A stretch of DNA of 64,000 nt from Bdellovibrionales bacterium (GTDB lineage Bacteria; Bdellovibrionota; Bdellovibrionia; Bdellovibrionales; Bdellovibrionaceae): positions 62,001 to 126,000 of the forward strand of contig JAFEAQ010000015.1 of NCBI GenBank assembly GCA_018266295.1. The letters run 5' to 3'. Below, one piece after another: positions 17,441 through 25,791 of the stretch. Numbering within the stretch: the first letter of the stretch is position 1; each line of letters starts with the position of its first letter. The notes under the pieces are model-generated. The model was not told the origin of the DNA. It ran no database searches and saw only the letters and a program-made list of their open reading frames with translations. The position numbers and the translations under genes were made by a program.

Positions 17441-18259
17441 TTAACGGAGTTTATCGAGACTTTGCTGAACCCAGTCCGCAAAGAAAGGCATATACATCGC
17501 CATGCTGAGACCGTGACACGCCTGACTTTCATCTTTGTTCATCACCGTCGAATTTACCGCGATGATTTTGTACTCGCCACCGACTTGGACGTAGACAGGA
17601 CCGCCAGAGTCTCCGCTGCAAACGCCGCCTCCGGTTCTTTGATCAAAGCCGATGTTTTGATCGCGGATCGCGGTTTCAGTTTTAAAACTTTTAGTAGTCT
17701 TTCTTAAATGCATGGAATCGTGAATGCTCTCACTTGTAACACCATAGCCGATCATTAAAACCTGATCGTTGCTCAGTGGAGCCTTTCCATCATAAATCGA
17801 CTGCGGGAGGTAAGAGCTCGGAATCGGAGATTCGAGTTTTAACATGGCTAAGTCGAACTTGGCCTGATTGTCACCTTTGTAGTCCTTATGAATGAGGATA
17901 TCGACGGAAGGAATAGAGTTCGCCATTGCAGAACAGCTGATGTCCGAATTGAAGACAACATCAACATCCCCTTTTTTAACATCTTTGAGGCAGTGGCCTG
18001 CTGTTAAGATCACGCGATCTGAAATCGGAGTGCCTGTGCAAGAAGTGACGATTTTACCGCGGTGGATGATGAGCAAAACGGCGCGTTTTGAGTCTGGATC
18101 TTGTGCAGTTACTGAGGTGCCATTCACAATACCGCTGGAGCCTGAATCACAGCTCGTAATAGCGTTGGCGATTTCAGATTCATCATTCGAAACATTTTCG
18201 CGAGAACTACAGGCAGTAAGAACTAAGGCTGTCATCCCAATGTACAGAAATAATTTCAC
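17441..18259 (-). CDS. Trypsin-like serine protease lipoprotein
   Basis: 272 aa, S1 family. Signal and lipobox MKLFLYIGMTALVLTAC, so the enzyme is probably tethered to the outer membrane. The catalytic triad is complete: His in LTAGHC, Asp in KFDLAMLKLE, Ser in CSGDSGGPVY. A free-looking N-terminus region (GIVNGTSVTAQ) precedes the domain, as in secreted trypsins that are activated by cleavage. A likely role is attack on prey or environmental proteins, which is inference from the organism type. It ends with a terminator-like hairpin. Confidence 0.88.
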   Translation of the reverse strand: MKLFLYIGMTALVLTACSSRENVSNDESEIANAITSCDSGSSGIVNGTSVTAQDPDSKRAVLLIIHRGKIVTSCTGTPISDRVILTAGHCLKDVKKGDVDVVFNSDISCSAMANSIPSVDILIHKDYKGDNQAKFDLAMLKLESPIPSSYLPQSIYDGKAPLSNDQVLMIGYGVTSESIHDSMHLRKTTKSFKTETAIRDQNIGFDQRTGGGVCSGDSGGPVYVQVGGEYKIIAVNSTVMNKDESQACHGLSMAMYMPFFADWVQQSLDKLR

Positions 18260-18486
18260 GTTCAGATTCCTTCCCCAAACCCCTCTATCGGAGCCGATGA
18301 GACCTTGTTTGCAACCCTAGGGCCAGCATTCAAATCGGCAATAGACGAAATAGAGCCTTGACTCGGCTTTTATGGCACCTGAGGTGTGTGCAGGACTTGG
18401 GCGCTTCTGAACTAATTACTAAAGCTTCTTAGCGCCGTCTGACTTGGGTCATAAATTTTCAATCTAATAATCAAAAGGGGGAATCT

Positions 18487-18657
18487 ATGAAATCGTTGTT
18501 GCTCGTGCTCTTGCAGAGTTTTGTTTTGACTGTGTTCATTACTCTGATGTCGCAAGCTTACATGCGCAAGACCACCACGGCGAATTGTCATGGGGGCGTG
18601 TTTAATATGAAAAAGTGCGCGAGCAGCGCAGAGGCAATGAGCGGTTCTTTGCGCTAA
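18487..18657 (+). CDS. 56-aa single-span microprotein
   Basis: Small gene with a good ribosome site (AGGGGG, six bases before the ATG). The product starts MKSLLLVLLQSFVLTVFITL, a signal peptide or single membrane helix, and ends in a short polar part with two Cys (NCHGG and KKCASS). Its 3' end overlaps the converging amidotransferase gene by 56 bases. No family recognised. The SD and the N-terminal hydrophobic profile support it, but length and overlap leave doubt. Confidence 0.5.
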   Translation: MKSLLLVLLQSFVLTVFITLMSQAYMRKTTTANCHGGVFNMKKCASSAEAMSGSLR

Positions 18658-19621
18658 CGGCTTTTCTAACGATCTCAAAACCCAATTCATTTCCCATCAA
18701 CTCCGGATGAAATTGCAGTAATAGACCGCGGCCATTTTTAAATTCCGTGGCCTCTGTGATGCCGTCTTCGGAGCGTGCCGCAATCTCAAGCGGGCCACCT
18801 TCTTTGAAGATGACGGCTTGGTGGTGATAGCTATTCACCAAAAGCGATTCTGCGGCTGGGAGAACTGATTTTAAAATTCCATTCGTTGTTGGTGTGAGTT
18901 TCACATCATGCCAATCATCGCCGTGATGAACGCTCATACCCACCTCTGCAGGAATGTCCTGCACCATTTTGTAACCTAAGGCCACAGAGCTGAGTTGTGA
19001 ACCACGACAGACACCCAGCAAAAAACCCTTCGCCGATGTAACATAATCTTTGATAAGATTGATTTCAAAGCGATCGCGAACCGTGTTGAGGTTTCGCGAA
19101 TAGGCGTTCTGAGTTTTGTAGAAACGAGGGTCGACATCGTCTCCGCCAAGGGCCACCAGCATTGGAAACTTTTCTGTGATTTCGGTATTCAGCTCAGTGC
19201 TTTCTTGTTTTGTGAGCCCCAAGTTTGCAACAACCGGAAGAATAAAGGACTTCTGATTCATTTTATCGAAGTACTTTTTGAAGTTTGCTACGCGTGGAGA
19301 GTTTTGCGTATAGTCTGGAGCTCTATTCGCGATCATCATAATGCGTGTATCATAATCATTGTTGCCAATTTCTTGGAATTTGATCGTCTTCATCTCGGGA
19401 ACTCGGCCTGCGAAAAGCTCTAAGAGTTCAGAGTTTTGGCTAAGAGCCTTCAAGTAGCGCTCGGAGGCTTCCTCGGGTGTTTCGCCATCACGAACAGGTA
19501 GAACCAGAGGCGCTATAGTATTGGCCGTATGCCATTCTACAAGGCGAATTTTAGCCAAAGCCGGGAGGGTCAGGAGGAGGCTTAAAACGAAAATAAAGGT
19601 CTTCTGTAATAGATGAATCAT
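18602..19621 (-). CDS. Secreted class I glutamine amidotransferase-like (peptidase C26) protein
   Basis: 339 aa. Signal peptide 1-23 (ends LLTLPALA) precedes a class I GATase domain. The nucleophile is in LLGVCRGSQL near residue 200 and the His-Glu pair in LQFHPELMG near 310. MLVALGGDDVDPRFY is the GG-D-x-DP loop that marks gamma-glutamyl-gamma-aminobutyrate hydrolase (PuuD)-type enzymes. The family normally acts in the cytosol, so an exported member is unusual. The C-terminal 15 residues after VRKAVSAK look non-homologous and overlap the microprotein gene. Substrate unknown; a gamma-glutamyl amide or a peptide is plausible. Confidence 0.8.
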   Translation of the reverse strand: MIHLLQKTFIFVLSLLLTLPALAKIRLVEWHTANTIAPLVLPVRDGETPEEASERYLKALSQNSELLELFAGRVPEMKTIKFQEIGNNDYDTRIMMIANRAPDYTQNSPRVANFKKYFDKMNQKSFILPVVANLGLTKQESTELNTEITEKFPMLVALGGDDVDPRFYKTQNAYSRNLNTVRDRFEINLIKDYVTSAKGFLLGVCRGSQLSSVALGYKMVQDIPAEVGMSVHHGDDWHDVKLTPTTNGILKSVLPAAESLLVNSYHHQAVIFKEGGPLEIAARSEDGITEATEFKNGRGLLLQFHPELMGNELGFEIVRKAVSAKNRSLPLRCSRTFSY

Positions 19622-19691
19622 AGTGCTTTTTTACTACAAATTGGATGCCGGGTTCGGGGACCTGTGTCGGCGCACTGAAGTGTCAAATGTT

Positions 19692-19721
19692 TAGACAAGG
19701 CCCAAAAAGGATAGCTAGAAT
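19692..19721 (+). promoter_or_regulatory. Candidate sigma-70-type promoter of the GST gene
   Basis: TAGACA (19692-19697) and TAGAAT (19716-19721) are 18 bases apart and end 24 bases before the ATG at 19746, with GAAGGAG in between. Reasonable match, not tested. Confidence 0.4.
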
Positions 19722-19745
19722 GGGGGCTCTTCGAAGGAGAACCTC

Positions 19746-20351
19746 ATGCTCGATTTTTACACGGCAAAGACCCCTAATGGTTTCAAAGTTTGGATCATGC
19801 TTGAAGAATTAGGAATGAACTATGAACTTCATATGCTGGATCTTAAAACCAATCAGCAGAAAGACCCTGCATATTTGAAAATCAACCCGAATGGTAGAAT
19901 TCCTGCGATTGTGGATCGTGATGGAGATTTTGGCCGCCAGATTCCAGTATGGGAATCCGGCGCGATCTTACAATACCTTGGCGAGAAAACACATCACTTC
20001 GTTGGCACTAATGAGTATGAAAAAGCGCAAGTGAACGGTTGGCTGATGTTCCAGATGTCCGCGATTGGTCCTAACTTTGGGAACTATCACTACGCAAAAA
20101 ACAATAACATCCCGCAAATGATGAACCGCTTTGAGCTCGAGTCAAAACGCATTTTGAGTGTGATGAACACACAGCTTGCGCAGAACTTGTATCTTGCGGG
20201 GAACTTCTATTCGATCGCGGATATCGCTTCTTACCCTTGGATTGCAGCTTACATGAAATCAAAACCAGACTGGTTCGATGCAAACCCCCACGTCAAACGC
20301 TGGGCTGAGCTGATCGGTGCTAGACCGGCGGTTAAGAAAGTAATGGCTTAA
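19746..20351 (+). CDS. Glutathione S-transferase family protein (YfcG/YghU-like)
   Basis: 201 aa. The N-terminal thioredoxin fold starts LDFYTAKTPNGFKVWIMLEELG, where TPNG takes the place of the catalytic N/S-P-x-x segment of Nu-class GSTs. NPNGRIPAIVD holds the cis-Pro glutathione site, and WESGAILQYLGEK is the E-S motif binding the gamma-glutamyl group. The helical C-terminal domain includes FYSIADIASYPW with the capping box. Cytosolic. These enzymes often show disulfide reductase activity. GAAGGAG precedes the ATG. It converges on the PHP gene with a four-base overlap. Confidence 0.88.
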   Translation: MLDFYTAKTPNGFKVWIMLEELGMNYELHMLDLKTNQQKDPAYLKINPNGRIPAIVDRDGDFGRQIPVWESGAILQYLGEKTHHFVGTNEYEKAQVNGWLMFQMSAIGPNFGNYHYAKNNNIPQMMNRFELESKRILSVMNTQLAQNLYLAGNFYSIADIASYPWIAAYMKSKPDWFDANPHVKRWAELIGARPAVKKVMA

Positions 20352-21043
20352 TAGTTATCGAGGAAAAAATCTAAGTTTTGGCGGCGGAGGGACTCAAACA
20401 CGCCGCCTTTGCTTTTTTCGCCGTAGATTTTAGTCTTCCACGATTTGAAGTGCCCACTATGATGAAAGTCGCTGCTCGCAATCAGCGGTAGTCCTGAGGT
20501 CATCACGGCTTCGCTAATATTTTTGCGATAATTGACTTCCCAGGCGTCGATAATGTCTTTGAGCTCTTCACGGCGCGACCAGAGGTAGAATGTTTGAAAT
20601 TCGAAATCACCGGTATGAAACGGGTGGGCTGCGATCGTAAAGCCGCCTTTGATCTTCGCGATCATTAAGATTTCTTCCACTGGCAGATCTGGATCGATGT
20701 ATTCTTCGACTCCCAAAATGAGCACATGCGCTGAGCGGTTATTGACGAACGAGTTTTTAGTGATCTCAAAGCCGGGGATCAGCAGCATTTCATATTCACG
20801 CCAGGCGCGCTCTGCTTCGGTGCGGATTTCTTTCATATAGGTTTCAAAATTTTCTTTTGAAAGGCTATAGTTAAGGCGGTGGGTGACCCGGCCGATCAAG
20901 TTATTGCGTTCACACAGATGATCGGTGATCGCGATGGCGCCGAAGCCTCGCTGTCCGTAAAGATCAACGATCTCGGGGATCGACAGCTTCCCATCGCTAT
21001 GGTGACTATGAATGTGGAGGTCACACTTAATTCCTGCTGCCAT
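20348..21043 (-). CDS. PHP-domain metal-dependent phosphoesterase
   Basis: 231 aa from the ATG at 21043, which has AGGAG seven bases upstream. The longer open frame to 21160 has no such site. The metal motifs of the PHP fold are all present: DLHIHSHHSDG, AITDH, PGFEIT, AAHPFH and SSDFHHSGH. This is the single-domain type, as in YciV or histidinol-phosphatase relatives, with an unknown phosphoester substrate. The start lies inside the end of the acyltransferase gene (17-base overlap), so the pair is translationally coupled. Cytosolic. Confidence 0.85.
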   Translation of the reverse strand: MAAGIKCDLHIHSHHSDGKLSIPEIVDLYGQRGFGAIAITDHLCERNNLIGRVTHRLNYSLSKENFETYMKEIRTEAERAWREYEMLLIPGFEITKNSFVNNRSAHVLILGVEEYIDPDLPVEEILMIAKIKGGFTIAAHPFHTGDFEFQTFYLWSRREELKDIIDAWEVNYRKNISEAVMTSGLPLIASSDFHHSGHFKSWKTKIYGEKSKGGVFESLRRQNLDFFLDNY

Positions 21044-21734
21044 CGAGGATCTCCTTGGACCAGTGATGCCAATATTCACAGTCTTTGACTGCGTCTTTAA
21101 TTTTAACCGGTTCGTGGAACTCAATTTTCGCTTCGATCTTTTTGAGACCGAAAAGACCATAGAGATGAAACGGAAAAAAATCCTGATCTATATAGGCAAC
21201 TGCTCTGAGTGGAAAATAAGAAAGTCTGAAAGGTTGCACGTAGATGTCGTTATCTTGGGCGATTTCAAATCCGCCACGGCGCCAAGAGGTTTTCTCGGAA
21301 ATACAAGTTGTGCCCGAAGGAAAAATCGCCACACGTTTGCCGTCGTTAAGAGCTGCATGAATAGCTTTTCTTGCAGACTTTCTGGAATCGCCGTCTTCGC
21401 GCTTGACGAAAACGGTTTCAATTTTCTTAGCACCCTCTCCGAAGATAGGCCAGCTGCTAATCTCGTGCTTTGCAACGAAAGAGATCTTATTCACTGTCGC
21501 CATGAGCAGGGGAATATCAAGGTAACTAATATGATTTCCCATATAGAGCATGGATTTCTCATTCGATATTTCGCCTTTGACTTCAAGCTCGACTCCTAAG
21601 CGAGCCAGTGTGCTTTGTGCCCATTCGATTTTTAATTGGTCGACACTGATTTCGGGGTGATTGGATTTCTGCAGATACCGATATGTTTCTGTAAAGATGC
21701 CTAAGGAGTTCGTTAAAGGAGAGAGTACTTTCAT
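21027..21734 (-). CDS. PlsC/OlsA-like lysophospholipid (or lyso-ornithine-lipid) O-acyltransferase
   Basis: 235 aa. The acyltransferase HX4D motif is NHISYLD (His68, Asp73), and the second motif is FPSGTT, a variant of the usual FPEGTR. It transfers an acyl chain to a lysolipid at the inner membrane. In the ornithine-lipid pathway a PlsC relative (OlsA) performs the second acylation. The divergent neighbours encode an arginase and an OlsB-like enzyme, so that role is plausible here, though 1-acylglycerol-3-phosphate acylation cannot be excluded. The following PHP gene overlaps its end by 17 bases. Confidence 0.8.
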   Translation of the reverse strand: MKVLSPLTNSLGIFTETYRYLQKSNHPEISVDQLKIEWAQSTLARLGVELEVKGEISNEKSMLYMGNHISYLDIPLLMATVNKISFVAKHEISSWPIFGEGAKKIETVFVKREDGDSRKSARKAIHAALNDGKRVAIFPSGTTCISEKTSWRRGGFEIAQDNDIYVQPFRLSYFPLRAVAYIDQDFFPFHLYGLFGLKKIEAKIEFHEPVKIKDAVKDCEYWHHWSKEILDGSRN

Positions 21735-21847
21735 GAATTCACTCTAAGATAAAACCCACCGCATGAATTGTTTTGATTCCGTCAAGATCGGCGTCCTAAC
21801 AGAACCATAACACGACAACCGCATTTTTTGCTTTCAACCTAAATGCA

Positions 21848-22798
21848 ATGAAGGAAATGAATTTTTTAGGTCTAGGCTTTGAAGTCGGCCAAGAAAAAAC
21901 CGGCGTCGCTAGATCTCACCATTACTTCCGCAGATATTTTCCATTCTTAAGCAGACATGGAATTCGCGTCGCTGACCAAGGCGAAGTCTGCACGACTCAA
22001 GAAGGCAGTCAAAAAATCTATTCAACTTCTAATATTCCTTCGATCGACTGGCGCCCGTATATCGAAGCCTATCACAAAATCAAAAATCTCTATAAAAGTT
22101 CACGCATGCTTTTAAATTGGGGCGGGGATCATAGTGTCGCTCTTTCCACAGTTGGAGCTTTCTGTTCGCAGTATCCCGAGGGATGTGTGGTATGGATAGA
22201 TGCTCATACAGATATTAATCTGCCGGAGCATTCACTCAGCGGTAATTTGCACGGCATGCCACTTTCGATTTTACTGAATGTCCAAGATATCGGAAAAGCA
22301 CATTTCCCTTGGCTTACGCAAAGACTTTCGCCTGAGAAGCTCATTTACGTCGGAGTTCGCGACTTAGATCCTTTTGAAAAACAAATCGTGCGTGAACTCG
22401 GTATTAAAGCTTACACCGCTTCTGAGGTTCGCAGGCGTGGAATGCCAGTGATCGCGCATGAAATTATGTCAGCTGTGAAGAATTATCCGCTTCATGTCAG
22501 TTTTGATATTGATAGCTTGAGTCCCGAGCATGCACCAGCGACAGGAGTGCACGCGGCGGAAGGGCTTGATATCGGCGATCTGCGCTGCTTGGGCGGAGTG
22601 CTCTCAAAGCATAGAAACTTGCGTTCTGTGGATATCGTGGAAATCAACCCGATGCTTGGAACCGCAGGTGAGGTTTCGCAAACGTATTTAGCAGCTTTGA
22701 TATTTTTAATGTCCATATTTAACCAGGGGGAAATTTATGATGGCATTGGTTGGTCAGATCAAACAGTCCACTCAGCTCAGATGGAATCGCGTCCATAA
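21848..22798 (+). CDS. Arginase family ureohydrolase, most like true arginase
   Basis: 316 aa manganese hydrolase that would split arginine into ornithine and urea. The signatures are all present: NWGGDHSVAL near residue 93, WIDAHTDIN near 118, SGNLHGMPLS near 130 and SFDIDSLSPEHAPATG near 218. The SGNLHG-x-P stretch is characteristic of arginase rather than agmatinase. DIVEINPMLG closes the active site region. No clear SD before the ATG at 21848; a second ATG at 21857 is possible. Its last 62 bases contain the SD and start of the OlsB-like gene, so expression is coupled. Cytosolic. Confidence 0.88.
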   Translation: MKEMNFLGLGFEVGQEKTGVARSHHYFRRYFPFLSRHGIRVADQGEVCTTQEGSQKIYSTSNIPSIDWRPYIEAYHKIKNLYKSSRMLLNWGGDHSVALSTVGAFCSQYPEGCVVWIDAHTDINLPEHSLSGNLHGMPLSILLNVQDIGKAHFPWLTQRLSPEKLIYVGVRDLDPFEKQIVRELGIKAYTASEVRRRGMPVIAHEIMSAVKNYPLHVSFDIDSLSPEHAPATGVHAAEGLDIGDLRCLGGVLSKHRNLRSVDIVEINPMLGTAGEVSQTYLAALIFLMSIFNQGEIYDGIGWSDQTVHSAQMESRP

Positions 22799-23573
22799 AT
22801 TTAAAGCTAAAATCAATCTCGGCATTGACGTCGGCGCCTATACGATTAAAACGGCGGAAACTCCGGAAGAACTCATTGAGAGCTTCAAGCTTCGTCATGA
22901 AGTTTTCAATCAAGAGTTCCGCGGCATTAAAGGATCGGGTCTTGATTTCGATAAATTCGACTACCACTTTGACCATTTGATTATTGTTCACCGTGAATTG
23001 CAGAAAATTATCGGCACCTACCGTGTGAATTGCTCGAAATTCTCAGAGGAATCATACACAGCTTTAGAGTTTGAGTTGCAAGCTTTGTTCAACGAGCAAG
23101 GCCCGTTCTTAGAGCTCGGCCGTGCGTGTATTCATAAAGACTATCGTAAGGGCTCGATTATTTCTCTGCTCTGGCGTGGGATTGCCGAGTATATGAATCT
23201 CAGTGGTGCAAATATTTTGTTTGGTTGTTCAAGTTTGAAAATCAATAACGCTCGCGAGGCAGCTCTCGTGCATAAGCATTTGATGGATCAAGGTTTGGTT
23301 TCAAGTAAGTATGCTTGTAAGCCAACAAAGAAATTCACGATGCCGGATTTCAAAACTTGGAACGCGTATTTTGCAAAAGGTCTAACGGACGAGCAGTTGA
23401 AGGAAACGGAAGACTTAATTCCTTCACTGCTCAAATCTTACTTAAAGTTGGGGGCCGTGGTCGCCTGTGAGCCGGCATTTGACGAAGAGTTCGATTGCAT
23501 CGATTTGCTGACAGTGTTGCGCAAAGAAGATCTCGCGCAAAGTCTGGCGGCACGTTTTCAAGTCGCTCGATAA
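22737..23573 (+). CDS. olsB: OlsB-like N-acyltransferase (COG3176-type GNAT fold)
   Basis: 278 aa. The pattern follows the hemolysin-like/OlsB group: LRHEVFNQEF, then FDHLIIVHRELQKIIGTYRV, then LELGRACIHKDYRKGSIISL and IAEYMNLSGANILFGCSSL. OlsB N-acylates ornithine with a 3-hydroxyacyl-ACP to give lyso-ornithine lipid. AGGGGG six bases before the ATG supports the start, which lies inside the arginase gene. The arginase would supply its ornithine and the divergent PlsC-like enzyme could finish the lipid. The alternative is an N-acyl-amino-acid or homoserine-lactone-type synthase of the same fold. Confidence 0.68.
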   Translation: MMALVGQIKQSTQLRWNRVHKFKAKINLGIDVGAYTIKTAETPEELIESFKLRHEVFNQEFRGIKGSGLDFDKFDYHFDHLIIVHRELQKIIGTYRVNCSKFSEESYTALEFELQALFNEQGPFLELGRACIHKDYRKGSIISLLWRGIAEYMNLSGANILFGCSSLKINNAREAALVHKHLMDQGLVSSKYACKPTKKFTMPDFKTWNAYFAKGLTDEQLKETEDLIPSLLKSYLKLGAVVACEPAFDEEFDCIDLLTVLRKEDLAQSLAARFQVAR

Positions 23574-23651
23574 TTTAAATATAGAGGAGGGCTCAAAAGA
23601 AAAACATACGCAGATATAACGGAGTAAGTAGATATGTCTCTGTCAGGCTTA

Positions 23652-23702
23652 CCCTCTGATTATGGTAAACCTATAGGTTGACCTTAATCGGAGGGGGGGG
23701 GG
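23652..23702. repeat. 44-bp imperfect inverted repeat followed by a G10 tract
   Basis: CCCTCTGATTATGGT... (23652 on) is the imperfect inverse of ...GACCTTAATCGGAGGG, meeting at CCTATAGG with almost no loop. Ten G run from 23693 to 23702. It lies between the converging OlsB-like and ttcA genes. There is no T tract, so a normal intrinsic terminator is unlikely. The 78 bases from 23574 to 23651 hold nothing I can name. Confidence 0.6.
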
Positions 23703-23760
23703 ATTGTTTCCGTTCTCACGCGCTAAGACTTAGCGTACACGCCCAGTCGCGTATCGCACG

Positions 23761-23868
23761 CCGGCCATCCGTCCATGAGACCCGAAGGGCAGCGCAGCTC
23801 TAGGTCCTCGATTCCCATGGATGGAGGAAGAAGTGCGGAGCCAGCAGGTCCCCACGCCCGCGCAGAGG
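23761..23868. repeat. Dispersed palindromic repeat, copy 1
   Basis: About 108 bases ending at the ttcA stop. The core 23804-23824 (GTCCTCGATTCCCATGGA plus TGG) is the reverse complement of 53734-53754 in 20 of 21 positions. GCGGAGCCA (23835-23843) also matches, inverted, with the same ten-base spacing. Read directly, the block AGGAAGAAGTGCGGAGCCA matches 53922-53940 in 17 of 19. The left part (TCCATGAGACCCGA) is an imperfect inverse of the core, so the unit is itself a palindrome. Confidence 0.65.
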
Positions 23869-24645
23869 TTAGAAATTCTTGTAGTTCCAGAGTTCTTGGT
23901 CGAGGAGCTGACTTGGGTTGACGTTCCCCAATGCAGTGATGATCGAAGAGCCGATGTTTGGAATATCCTTTTCAAGATCCTGCACAAGCTTCTTCATTTT
24001 CTTGCGTTTTAGAGTCTCCTGGGAGCCGCACAGATTGCATGGTATGATCGGGAAGCCCCAGTCCTTTGCAAGCTGCGTAAGGTCCTTCTCAGCGACGTAG
24101 GCAAGCGGTCTGACCACGATGTTGCGGCCGTCGTCGGATTTCAACTTCGGTGGCATCGTGCCGAGCTGGCCAATGTAGAACATGTTCAGCAAAGTTGTTT
24201 CGATAAGGTCATCGCGATGATGACCTAAAGCCATTTTCGTAAAGCTGTTATCATGGGCAAAATCGTAAAGAATTGCGCGGCGGAATTTCGCGCACAACGT
24301 GCAGTACACGGCGCCTTCCGGAGTTTTTTCTTTTACGATGCTGTAAGTATCGCGTTCCAAGATGTGCAGTTTTATGCCCAAAGATTCAATCCACGCGCGA
24401 AAAGCCGTGGCATCAAATCCCGGCTGCTTTTGATCAAGGATCATGGCTTCGATAGTGAATTTGCGCTCCGAGCGTTTACGGATCTCGTTAAGGAGCGCCA
24501 CGAGGATGCTAGAATCTTTACCGCCAGAAACCGCCACGGCGATCTTATCGCCATCGGCAATCATGTCGAAATCGTTCAACGCCTGAACGATTTGTTTGCG
24601 GATCTTAACGGCTAGGGGATTTTCAAAATCAACGGGTGCGCTCAT
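23869..24645 (-). CDS. ttcA: tRNA 2-thiocytidine biosynthesis protein TtcA
   Basis: 258 aa ATP-dependent enzyme that thiolates C32 of certain tRNAs. The PP-loop is VSGGKDSSILVALL near residue 40. Iron-sulfur cysteines are in CTLCAKFRR and in PCNLCGSQE, the two CxxC motifs of TtcA. GHHRDDLIETTLLNMFY is the family signature. Length is a little short of the E. coli enzyme but complete. The start ATG at 24645 overlaps the mscS end by 17 bases, so translation is coupled. The stop touches the dispersed repeat. Confidence 0.93.
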   Translation of the reverse strand: MSAPVDFENPLAVKIRKQIVQALNDFDMIADGDKIAVAVSGGKDSSILVALLNEIRKRSERKFTIEAMILDQKQPGFDATAFRAWIESLGIKLHILERDTYSIVKEKTPEGAVYCTLCAKFRRAILYDFAHDNSFTKMALGHHRDDLIETTLLNMFYIGQLGTMPPKLKSDDGRNIVVRPLAYVAEKDLTQLAKDWGFPIIPCNLCGSQETLKRKKMKKLVQDLEKDIPNIGSSIITALGNVNPSQLLDQELWNYKNF

Positions 24646-25687
24646 TCTCTAAACTCTTTGGCTGATACTCAATCACTGTACGTGCGAGTTCTATACCATG
24701 AGCCCGGAGAGCATCAATCCCTTTTCGCATCACTTTATCGCCAATCGTGAATTGACCCCCGAAATTGTCGATAAAGTAAATCACCTTCACCGCGACCCAG
24801 CTTTCTGTGGTCTCTTGGATGTAGGCAAAAGGTGCTGGAAGGCCGCGAATATCTGAAATTTCTACAACCGCACGTTCAAGAAGCTCCTTGGCTTTTTCGA
24901 GGTCGCAGTTAAATGGCAGACGGAAGACCTGGCTGCGGACGATCGGGTGGCCATCCGGAGAGAAGTTTGAGATCTGAGCGTTCGCCATCGTGCGGTTCGG
25001 AATGGTGATTTCCTCGTCCGAGAAGCCCACCAGGATCGTCGACCGCCAGCTGATTTCCTTCACCTGACCGACGGCGCGTTGAATCCCCTGAACCACTTCG
25101 AGCCAGTCGCCGATTTCGTAGGACTTATCGATCTGCAAAGAGATCCCGGCAAAAAGATTGCCGAGCGTATCCTGAAGGGCAAGACCGAGGATGATCGAGA
25201 ACGCCGCAGAAGTGGCGACCAGCGGACCGAGATCAAGGCCAAACACATGCGCAAGAGCCCATACCGTCAGAACGATCGATAAAATCAAAGAGAAAATATT
25301 CACCAGCAAAAGCGGCACGCCTGCACGCATTGATCCCAAGAAGAGATACTGCAAAACAAGAAGGCGGCACGTTTTCACAAAGACAATCGAGCCCCAAATA
25401 AAGGTCATCAATGCGATGTAGGGAGTGATTCGGGCCACGTTGGCAAAGTCGCCGCCGGTCAGCGAGTGAAGCGACATGAAGGCAATAAAGCTCAACGTGA
25501 AAATAATAAAATGGCGTGCAAGAGCTGCGAACTGAGCGCGAATGCTGGCGTGCCTTTCGGGGGAAACGGCCGACAGAAAAAACTTATAAAAGATCCAGGT
25601 GATGGCCAGCAAACAGCCGAGGAGAACAAAGGGTTCCCAATCAATGATGGAATAAAGCGCCTGAGTTTTTATAAATTTTTCGTTCAT
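24629..25687 (-). CDS. Small-conductance mechanosensitive channel, MscS family
   Basis: 352 aa inner-membrane channel that releases solutes on hypo-osmotic shock. About four to five hydrophobic helices cover residues 15-180. The pore-lining and beta-domain signature is clear at about 165-240: ALQDTLGNLFAGISLQ, then YEIGDWLEV, then ISWRSTILVGFSDEEITIPN. The soluble C-terminal domain follows (about 245-340). More helices than the three of E. coli MscS suggest a YbdG/YnaI-like subtype. It is the first gene of a coupled pair with ttcA. Confidence 0.9.
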   Translation of the reverse strand: MNEKFIKTQALYSIIDWEPFVLLGCLLAITWIFYKFFLSAVSPERHASIRAQFAALARHFIIFTLSFIAFMSLHSLTGGDFANVARITPYIALMTFIWGSIVFVKTCRLLVLQYLFLGSMRAGVPLLLVNIFSLILSIVLTVWALAHVFGLDLGPLVATSAAFSIILGLALQDTLGNLFAGISLQIDKSYEIGDWLEVVQGIQRAVGQVKEISWRSTILVGFSDEEITIPNRTMANAQISNFSPDGHPIVRSQVFRLPFNCDLEKAKELLERAVVEISDIRGLPAPFAYIQETTESWVAVKVIYFIDNFGGQFTIGDKVMRKGIDALRAHGIELARTVIEYQPKSLENERTR

Positions 25688-25791
25688 GCACCTCAGTAAA
25701 GGGCTAATGACAGGCTTAAGTCAAGCCGACTCGAGGCCAGTTTTATACTTCTGGATCAGAAGAAATCCTCAGGAATGCCGAAAATAAAGGC

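Noticed and set aside
18370-18395. Possible sigma-54 promoter (TGGCAC...)
   Set aside because: The required GC at the -12 position is not at the right distance from the GG.
23693-23702. G10 tract as a phase-variation switch
   Set aside because: It is between two converging genes, outside any promoter or coding frame, so slippage would not switch either gene.
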